19,220 nt of DNA. Source: Desulfobulbaceae bacterium. GTDB lineage: Bacteria; Desulfobacterota; Desulfobulbia; Desulfobulbales; Desulfobulbaceae. The stretch's first letter is position 1. Each line of letters begins with the position of its first letter. Below the pieces are notes generated by a model, which made no database searches, had not been told where the DNA came from, and was given only the letters and a program-made list of their open reading frames with translations. The DNA lies in the NCBI GenBank assembly GCA_030633145.1, contig DAOVTM010000015.1, positions 1 to 19,220 of the forward strand, read 5' to 3'. The position numbers were made by a program, and so were the translations under genes. Positions 14,801 to 19,220 of this stretch are shown piece after piece.

Positions 14801-15483
14801 CGGGTCGGGTTGACTATACCGTGACCCCGCCCCAGGTCTCTATCAGCAAGCCGCAGCGGCTGCTCACCAGTGTGCAGTTGGAAAAACCACTGGTGGACGG
14901 TCTGCTCCAGCACATCCATCCGGTTCTGGGCAGGTTGGCTCGTCCCAGGGGAACCATTGATGTGCAGTTGAAGACTTTTTCCTGTCCCCTGGCAGGGAAA
15001 AATCAGGCTGAGTTCAGCACGGTTTTGAATCTCAGCAGGGTAACCCTTAAACCGATCTCTGCGCTGGAAGAAATTCTTGACAGGGCAGGGCTTGCAGACA
15101 AGCCCCTGGCTCTGAAAGAGAACGAGATAACCTGTACAGGGAGCAAAGGACGAATTGAATGCAGTCCCCTGAGAATGACTGTGGCCGGTTCAGAGATGAT
15201 TCTCAGCGGCTCGGTCGGTTTTAACGGCAGTCTTGATTACCTGCTGGAGATACCGGTGACCAGGTCGCTGGTGGGTAAGGAAGGGTATCGGGTGCTGAAG
15301 GGAACCACGCTTAAGATACCTATCCGGGGGAAGAAGGGAGAGGCGAAGTATGACCGGGATGCCCTGGCCGGGGCAGTATCAGATCTCCTCAACCAGGCCG
15401 CCGGTCAGGCAGTGGATAAGGTTATTGATGAACAGATGGAGAAGATCCTACCCGGCCTGATGGACGGGTTGCTGGGGCATTGA
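11812..15483 (+). CDS. AsmA-family / TamB-like large envelope protein
   Basis: A single N-terminal membrane helix (about residues 8-31, IFLAVSLILLLLLIAAIP) anchors a 1190-residue periplasmic part. The body is made of beta-strand-rich repeats of the sort seen in AsmA-like bridge proteins thought to move phospholipids between inner and outer membranes. Residues 30-115 form the typical AsmA start (GRVNAAIPGTVTVDDLNIGW, VTVDGPILVVHRDP). Residues 118-178 are a charged, lysine/proline-rich linker. The last 150 residues match the AsmA C-terminal region (LSGSVGFNGSLDYLLEIPVT, GTTLKIPIRGKKGEAKYD) and end in an amphipathic helix. The start is GTG at 11812; GTG at 11824 is the alternative. Neither has a strong ribosome site. 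Subfamily and lipid cargo cannot be told. The crcB gene begins 24 bp downstream. Confidence 0.8.
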   Translation: MSFKVKKIKIFLAVSLILLLLLIAAIPTIISSGLGEGIILGRVNAAIPGTVTVDDLNIGWQKGMNCNGLSYHDPVQGIDLEIQELTTSQGLLSLLAAPKNLGTVTVDGPILVVHRDPVAVAKSSKTGAVSKPMVRTDSGQVQEKSSPSVEQKKSLPAQVKEKKLEEKKPAAAEEKSPFWHKMRIKLLVNQAVVKLAEGSSPVRVLTRNGFLNADLASDNIKYEVAMETGNGEGALSSSGTITLPVRNVSLLDSLQAELQLKISDVQIREYLFLLPENTHLPQGRATLSTDIAIKTMGAGNLMVRGPITLQDTALSGGFLGEDTPTFDELEIYLDLKQGNRNNWQFNGIQFISDYWAMEMSGSFDRHATRLEGQGKFDLPGLLTQFPNLFKVHEDALLTSGELTVQLDLKKENDLFDLEAETTIEHLSGLQNGKLFSWESPLSLDFAGSVRDREPEVRKLAFKAPFLDLEGKGNFSNFSLKGTADISQMLREIGRIFQLDWEGEGRVRLAVDLQRDMRGEKQDRKEDKTSQAGAAEDKNRYMVDTNFSIADFTLTRQGNTIVPKHFFSLNGHLESPRKFPQSRDDGMAIDFRLSSWPGRVSGTVTDLFKKGEQITAAYQFRGGVMLARVTEMLHALDLIDPETSVAGTLTTEATGYLEGDRLVFRKLDNRIRDFIVYNNGAIFRDKELRLATSSLLPDNDDGSESVAGGMVRPLEYADNPTDFFAEGGGWNMIDRNRHTLALRDLVFSGEMGTMLIDRFVLKDWQRLATLKAFRAKGEIDLARLTPLLQQSEVLATGQTLAGDCSLAVDLAGAGEGIDSGKKQGSVELTVSHLTIRRDKKTLLDDQELRLAAALQGDLSGGDIDFTSLALTTEPLSLQAAGRLQRTGKNPYLALDGMITPDLAVLASLLSARYPLPGLQVTGKKEDHFSLHYPLITGDTEADIARKYRAMQFSASFDAESLHYSGFDLSKLFLPISMEDGLLQVDLNSAMNKGQLSASGRVDYTVTPPQVSISKPQRLLTSVQLEKPLVDGLLQHIHPVLGRLARPRGTIDVQLKTFSCPLAGKNQAEFSTVLNLSRVTLKPISALEEILDRAGLADKPLALKENEITCTGSKGRIECSPLRMTVAGSEMILSGSVGFNGSLDYLLEIPVTRSLVGKEGYRVLKGTTLKIPIRGKKGEAKYDRDALAGAVSDLLNQAAGQAVDKVIDEQMEKILPGLMDGLLGH

Positions 15484-15507
15484 GGTAGAAATTTTCGCCC
15501 ATCTCTT

Positions 15508-15897
15508 ATGGACACCCTGATTAAGTTATCCATTATCGGCGCAGGCGGTTTTACCGGTGCTGTGCTGCGTTTTTTGATGAGCAGCTGGGTGCAGGCACGA
15601 TCAGGTTCCATCATTTTTCCCTTTGGTACCCTGTCTGTGAATATGCTGGGCTGTTTTATCATTGGTCTGCTTAGCTGGCTGGTGGAGACACGTTCCCTGT
15701 TTACTACTGAAACACGTAGTTTTGTTTTGATAGGGCTGTTGGGTGCCTTTACCACCTTTTCCACCTTTGGCCTGGAGACCTTGAATCTGATCCGGGAGAG
15801 CCGTATGGAGCTGGCAGCCATGAATGTGGTGGGGCAGGTGGTGGTCGGGGTTGGTCTGGTCTGGCTGGGTCGGGTTGTTGCTGCCGTGATCTGGTAA
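15508..15897 (+). CDS. crcB: Fluoride ion channel FluC/CrcB
   Basis: This small membrane protein exports fluoride and works as a dual-topology homodimer, which fits a single gene copy here. The 129 residues form four helices. Signatures are GGFTGAVLRF near the N-terminus, FPFGTLSVNMLGCF with the conserved Asn, and GLLGAFTTFSTFGLE carrying the phenylalanines and threonine/serine of the fluoride path and the central sodium site. The ATG at 15508 is 24 bp after the AsmA-like stop, with GAGG overlapping that stop but rather far away. No room exists for a fluoride riboswitch in front, so control must come from further upstream or be constitutive. DUF190 follows, a frequent partner. Confidence 0.96.
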   Translation: MDTLIKLSIIGAGGFTGAVLRFLMSSWVQARSGSIIFPFGTLSVNMLGCFIIGLLSWLVETRSLFTTETRSFVLIGLLGAFTTFSTFGLETLNLIRESRMELAAMNVVGQVVVGVGLVWLGRVVAAVIW

Positions 15898-15898
15898 T

Positions 15899-15933
15899 CA
15901 GAAGACAGAGGACAGAAACCAGAATTCAGAGAG
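15899..15933. repeat. Intergenic CAGA-type polypurine tract
   Basis: CAGAAGACAGAGGACAGAAA continues as CCAGAATTCAGAGAG between crcB and the DUF190 gene. It starts like the minus-strand reading of 5918-5955 (CAGAAGTCAGGATACAGG) and ends with the same GAGAG. It is probably a member of the same degenerate repeat group. Confidence 0.45.
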
Positions 15934-15945
15934 CATACAAAAGAT

Positions 15946-16278
15946 ATGGAATTGCCTGCTGAGGGATATTTACTGCGGATTATTATTGGTGAGGGGGTTC
16001 GGTATGAGAAAAAACATCTCTATGAGTGGATTGTCATCAAGGCCCGTGAGTGCGGGATTGCCGGGGCTACTGTAAGCAGGGGGATGATGGGCTATGGTGC
16101 CGGTTCCCGCATTAAGACCAGCTCCATCCTCTGTTTATCCGAAGACCTGCCCGTGATTGTGGAACTGATTGATACCAGAAGGATGCTTGAAGAGTTTCTC
16201 GATATTCTGGATCCGGTCATTAAGCGGGGCGTGGTGACCATGGAGAAGATGCACGTTCGGATGTACCGATCCAGGTGA
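15946..16278 (+). CDS. DUF190 family protein, partner of FluC
   Basis: This 110-residue cytoplasmic protein belongs to DUF190 (PF02641), which as I recall has a PII-like fold. The family lines are LLRIIIGEGVRYEKKHLYEW, ARECGIAGATVSRGMMGYGA, then IVELIDTRRMLEEFLDIL and a short basic end. It is commonly found next to crcB, and a role in adjusting fluoride export or sensing a small ligand is plausible but unproven. The ATG at 15946 follows 48 bp after the crcB stop with only weak purine-rich sequence upstream. Spacing and direction support one transcript with crcB. Confidence 0.9.
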   Translation: MELPAEGYLLRIIIGEGVRYEKKHLYEWIVIKARECGIAGATVSRGMMGYGAGSRIKTSSILCLSEDLPVIVELIDTRRMLEEFLDILDPVIKRGVVTMEKMHVRMYRSR

Positions 16279-16333
16279 CAGGAAAGAGGATGCAGGATAG
16301 TAGCATAGTAGGGTAGGGTGTGCTGTGCGCACC
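16279..16333. repeat. Repeat tract and GGTGTGC/GCGCACC hairpin
   Basis: Two pieces follow the DUF190 stop. First, CAGGAAAGAGGATGCAGGAT (16279-16298) resembles the 5918-5955 tract. Then GGTGTGC-TGT-GCGCACC (16317-16333) forms a 7-bp stem with one G-T pair and a 3-nt loop, preceded by GTAGG. Hairpins of the form GTAGGGTG..GCGCACC recur in many bacterial genomes as extragenic palindromes. There is no U tract, so it is not a classical terminator. Confidence 0.5.
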
Positions 16334-16410
16334 ATGCAATCGGGGAGTTCTGATAACATATAAAAAACGTATTGATCTTATAAAATTTTAAATTTTCAAC
16401 GGAGGAAAAA

Positions 16411-18141
16411 ATGAGCAAGAAAATTGTCATTGTCGGCGGAGTGGCAGCCGGACCCAAGGCTGCCTGTCATCTCAAACGGCTCAAACCGGGCTGGGACATT
16501 ACAGTGGTTGATATGGACAGCCTCATCTCCTACGGCGGCTGCGGTATTCCCTACTATGTCTGCGGCGATGTTTCGGATGAATCAGAGCTGCGCTCCACCA
16601 GCTTTCACATGGTCAGGGATGTGGACTTTTTTGCCAATGCCAAGGGGATAGAGGTCTTGATCCGCACCAAGGCCATGTCTATTGACCGGCAGAACAAGAA
16701 GCTGACAGTCAAGAACCTGGACAGTGGAGAAGAGCAGCAGCTGGACTACGATAAACTGATGCTCTCCACTGGGGCGCGTCCCTTTATCCTGCCCATTGAC
16801 GGTACTGATCTTGACGGGGTGTTCACCGTGGCCAACCTGCATAAGGCCATAGAGATCAAAAAGCGGATCTCCACCGGCCAGGTGGGCAAGGCCGTGGTCA
16901 TCGGCGGCGGTGCCATCGGGGTGGAAATGGCTGAGGCATTCACCGACCTCTGGGGAGTGGAAACCTCGCTCATCGAGTTCATGCCGCAGCTACTGCCAAA
17001 TATTGTCGATTATCAGTTTGCGGCCATGCTCAAGACTCATCTCCTGGAAAAGGATGTTGCAGTCTATACCGGGGAAGGAGCCACCGAGATCCTGGGCAAC
17101 GAGGAGGGCAAGGTGATCGGAGTCAAGACCCCGGAACGTACCATTGAGGCGGATATCGTCATCATGGCAGCCGGAGTCCGACCCCGCAGTGAGCTGGCTA
17201 AAGATGCCGGACTGGCGGTTGCCCCCTGGGGAGGGATTGTGGTCAACAACAGACTGCAGACCACTGATCCGGACATCTATGCCGCCGGTGACTGTATTGC
17301 CACCACCAATCTGATAACCGGAAAACAGACCTATGCGCCGCTGGGTTCGCTCGCCAATCGGGAGGGCAGGGTGGTCGGGGATAACTTGGCTGGACAGGCC
17401 ACGGTCTTTAACGGGGTGGTCGGAGCCTTTATCATGAAGGCATTTGAGCGATGTATTGCCTGTGCTGGTATCACTTATGAAACCGCAGTGGCCGAGGGCT
17501 TTGATGCCGACTATGCCCTGACCGCACCATCTGACCGGGCCCATTTCTTTCCGGGTGAGGCCATTGCCGTGTTCCAGTTAGTGTTTGATAAACAAACCCG
17601 CCGGGTATTGGGTATGCAGGGATTCGGCCTGATGAATGACTCCATCTCCGCCCGTATAGATGCCGCAGCGATAATGATCAGCAAGGGCATGGTCATTGAA
17701 GACTTTATGCTGGCCGAGATGGCATATGCACCGCCCTTTTCCGCAGCCATTGACTCCATTAACGCAGCTGCCTTTGTTGCTGACAACATCTGCGCCGGAC
17801 GACTGCGCAAGGTGGGCATGGATCGTTTTCTCGCCTGGATGGAAGACTTTTCCTCTGAACCGGACTGGGCTGTGCTGGATATTCGTCATCCTCTGGAGGC
17901 AGAGCCTTTTGTAGAAAAGTTTGGCAAGGAGAACTGGGTTGAAGTTCCATACGCCGAGGTGCGGCAACGGTATGAGGAAATCCCGGATAACAAAACCCTG
18001 ATTATTGTCTGCGATGCAGGAACGCGCTCCTATGAGGTGCAGGTCTTTCTTGATTACATTGGCAAGACCAATACCCTGGTACTCAGCGGCGGTATGAATG
18101 TTACCCGTCGTATGGGAGTTGACTGGTATCCTGAATCATAA
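16411..18141 (+). CDS. CoA-disulfide / persulfide reductase-like flavoprotein with rhodanese domain
   Basis: This 576-residue enzyme of the pyridine nucleotide-disulfide oxidoreductase family resembles CoA-disulfide reductase/NADH oxidases and NADH-dependent persulfide reductases. FAD-binding IVIVGGVAAG begins at residue 5; the redox cysteine is C44 in SYGGCGIPYY; NAD(P)H-binding VVIGGGAIGVEMAEAF is near 160; the second FAD motif is IYAAGDC. The dimerisation domain follows, then a C-terminal rhodanese domain from about 475 (WAVLDIRHPLEAE) with its loop CDAGTRS and catalytic C534. The double-cysteine layout suits reduction of CoA persulfides or polysulfide, fitting a sulfur-metabolising anaerobe; substrate choice is inferred. 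GGAGG (16401-16405) lies five bases before the ATG. An AT-rich stretch with TATAAA (16379-16384) may hold its promoter, without a clear -35. Confidence 0.9.
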   Translation: MSKKIVIVGGVAAGPKAACHLKRLKPGWDITVVDMDSLISYGGCGIPYYVCGDVSDESELRSTSFHMVRDVDFFANAKGIEVLIRTKAMSIDRQNKKLTVKNLDSGEEQQLDYDKLMLSTGARPFILPIDGTDLDGVFTVANLHKAIEIKKRISTGQVGKAVVIGGGAIGVEMAEAFTDLWGVETSLIEFMPQLLPNIVDYQFAAMLKTHLLEKDVAVYTGEGATEILGNEEGKVIGVKTPERTIEADIVIMAAGVRPRSELAKDAGLAVAPWGGIVVNNRLQTTDPDIYAAGDCIATTNLITGKQTYAPLGSLANREGRVVGDNLAGQATVFNGVVGAFIMKAFERCIACAGITYETAVAEGFDADYALTAPSDRAHFFPGEAIAVFQLVFDKQTRRVLGMQGFGLMNDSISARIDAAAIMISKGMVIEDFMLAEMAYAPPFSAAIDSINAAAFVADNICAGRLRKVGMDRFLAWMEDFSSEPDWAVLDIRHPLEAEPFVEKFGKENWVEVPYAEVRQRYEEIPDNKTLIIVCDAGTRSYEVQVFLDYIGKTNTLVLSGGMNVTRRMGVDWYPES

Positions 18142-18157
18142 TTGCTTTCAAGTACCT

Positions 18158-18181
18158 CCCCCCCCCCCGGCTTTGCCGGGG
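18158..18181. other. C11 homopolymer fused to a GC hairpin
   Basis: Eleven consecutive C residues (18158-18168) run into CCCCGGC-TTT-GCCGGGG (18165-18181), a 7-bp stem with a 3-nt loop. It lies 16 bp after the reductase stop. No U tract follows on either strand, so it may stabilise the mRNA end or act as a weak terminator. A run this long can slip during replication, so its exact length may vary among cells or reads. Confidence 0.7.
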
Positions 18182-18249
18182 ACAACAAAAGTTTGACAGT
18201 TTCTGCAATATAGAGAAGCCTCCAGTCTCGTGGATCGATCCCCTTTTTC

Positions 18250-18277
18250 TTGACAGAAGGGTATTTTTGTGTAGGAT
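18250..18277 (+). promoter_or_regulatory. Probable promoter of the AAA-ATPase-like gene
   Basis: TTGACA (18250-18255) is followed after 16 bp by TAGGAT (18272-18277), four of six matches to the -10 consensus. Transcription would start about 70 bp before the ATG. Shortly downstream lies a 15-bp palindrome, ATAAAAT-G-ATTTTAT (18291-18305), which could bind a repressor or fold in the leader. Confidence 0.5.
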
Positions 18278-18357
18278 AAATATGTACAGAATAAAATGAT
18301 TTTATCTATCATTCTGGCATCCTTCATTTCCCGGTTGATACTTTTTTCAATAGCCTG

Positions 18358-19220
18358 ATGACAAAACAACCCCAAAACCTGCCCCTTGGCATCAACAGTC
18401 TGCAAACCATTATTGAAAATGATCTGGTTTATGTGGACAAGACTCCCTTTGTCCATGAGCTGACCCGGGTTCCGGGCAGATATTTTTTATCCCGGCCTCG
18501 ACGTTTTGGTAAAAGTCTATTTCTTGATACCTTGAAGGAACTGTTTGAGGGAAACGAGCAGCTATTTCAAGGGCTTTTCATTCAGGACAAATGGGATTGG
18601 TCAAAACAGTATCCGGTAATAAAAATCGATTTTGCCGGTGGGGTGTTACAGAGCCGGGAAGAGCTTGATGAAACGATTCATGAACTCCTAATGGAAAATC
18701 AAAAACGGTTGGGGATAGAGTGTTCAGCAAAAAGTATCCCAGGCTGTTTCAGCGAGTTAATCCGTTTTGCCCACGAAAAATACAACAGCCGGGTAGTCAT
18801 CCTTGTTGACGAGTATGACAAGCCGATTATAGACAACATCGAGCGACCGGAAGCAGCGGCCACGTTGCGTGACGGGGTGAAGAATCTCTATTCGGTTATG
18901 AAGAGCCAGGATCAACATATCCAGTTTATCTTTATGACCGGGGTGAGCAAGTTCAGCAAGGTGAGCCTGTTTTCCGGACTGAATCAGCTCAAAGACATTA
19001 CCCTGCATCGCAGTTACGCAACCATCTGCGGCTATACCCAGCATGATCTGGAAACCAGCTTTTTTCCCCATTTGGACGGTATTGATTGGAACGAGCTGCA
19101 ACGCTGGTATAACGGCTATGGTTTTTTAGGTGATCCCGTTTACAACCCTTACGATATTCTGTTGTTCATCGATAATCAATGCAGCTATCGCAACTACTGG
19201 TTCGAGACCGGCAGCCCGAG
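18358..19220 (+). CDS. AAA-ATPase-like protein (PF09820 type), 3' end outside the window
   Basis: The frame runs from ATG at 18358 to the right edge without a stop, giving 287 complete codons. The N-terminus is typical of the AAA-ATPase-like family: LPLGINSLQTIIENDLVYVDKT, then the P-loop variant SRPRRFGKSLFLDTL with K52 and S53 but lacking the usual first glycine. Walker B is VVILVDEYDKPI with D151 and E152, followed by FIFMTGVSKFSKVSLFSGLN, a family hallmark, and later WYNGYGF. Family members usually carry a PD-(D/E)XK nuclease-like domain at the C-terminus, which would lie beyond the window. Copies are often numerous in genomes of anaerobes and environmental bacteria; the cellular role is unknown. 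No strong Shine-Dalgarno precedes the ATG. It has its own candidate promoter and seems unrelated to the upstream reductase. Confidence 0.9.
   Translation, partial: MTKQPQNLPLGINSLQTIIENDLVYVDKTPFVHELTRVPGRYFLSRPRRFGKSLFLDTLKELFEGNEQLFQGLFIQDKWDWSKQYPVIKIDFAGGVLQSREELDETIHELLMENQKRLGIECSAKSIPGCFSELIRFAHEKYNSRVVILVDEYDKPIIDNIERPEAAATLRDGVKNLYSVMKSQDQHIQFIFMTGVSKFSKVSLFSGLNQLKDITLHRSYATICGYTQHDLETSFFPHLDGIDWNELQRWYNGYGFLGDPVYNPYDILLFIDNQCSYRNYWFETGSP

Noticed and set aside
15484..15507. Fluoride riboswitch in front of crcB
   Set aside because: Only 24 bp separate it from the previous stop and no crcB-motif sequence is present.
18165..18181. Rho-independent terminator after the reductase gene
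   Set aside because: The hairpin is strong but is followed by ACAACAAAAG instead of a T tract, on either strand, so it is listed only as a hairpin.
18193..18214. TTGACA (18193-18198) with TATAGA (18209-18214) as a promoter
   Set aside because: The spacer is only 10 bp; the 18250 element is better spaced.
18148..18456. 102-codon minus-strand frame over the C11 tract
   Set aside because: Its C-terminus is the poly-C tract read as glycine, and it overlaps the start of the AAA-ATPase-like gene; not credible as a gene.

Overview
The window is a gene-dense stretch of a Gram-negative chromosome. Pal- and Skp-type envelope proteins, a heptose kinase and an AsmA-like protein point to a diderm with lipopolysaccharide. 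The yicC / DUF370 / gmk order, a 4Fe-4S + DUF3786 protein, a radical SAM protein and an NADH-dependent flavin/rhodanese reductase fit an anaerobic, sulfur-metabolising Desulfobacterota (former Deltaproteobacteria, possibly Desulfobulbales). That placement is inferred from gene content, not measured.

Layout: (1) 1-1852, + strand, the 3' part of a methyl-accepting chemotaxis protein. It converges on (2) 1876-5852, a minus-strand group transcribed alpha-glucan phosphorylase, then an unrecognised 141-residue protein, then a radical SAM protein. (3) 6071-10960, + strand, housekeeping/envelope genes: Pal-like lipoprotein, Skp/OmpH chaperone, 4Fe-4S/DUF3786 protein, heptose-7-phosphate kinase, YicC, RemA-like DUF370 protein and guanylate kinase. 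Several of these overlap or nearly abut, which suggests one or two operons. (4) 10961-11712, an inverted-repeat region followed by an AT-rich yefM-yoeB toxin-antitoxin module with a recognisable operator. (5) 11812-16278, a 1223-residue AsmA-like protein, a FluC/CrcB fluoride channel and a DUF190 protein. (6) 16411-18141, a CoA-disulfide/persulfide reductase-like flavoprotein with a C-terminal rhodanese domain. (7) 18358 to the right edge, the 5' part of an AAA-ATPase-like (PF09820-type) gene that runs out of the window.

The intergenic spaces are rich in short repeats: CAGGA-type purine tracts, a CACAGAG inverted repeat, a GGTGTGC/GCGCACC hairpin, a C11 tract with a GC hairpin, and back-to-back 18-bp and 17-bp tandem repeats at the hldA/yicC junction. 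The 17-bp repeats create a chain of overlapping stop-start codons leading into yicC. No rRNA, tRNA, CRISPR array, insertion sequence or classical hairpin-plus-U-tract terminator was seen. No clearly new multi-gene system stands out. The most noteworthy items are the stop-start repeat chain, the phosphorylase / unknown / radical SAM operon, and the toxin-antitoxin operator, whose geometry matches the known E. coli arrangement.
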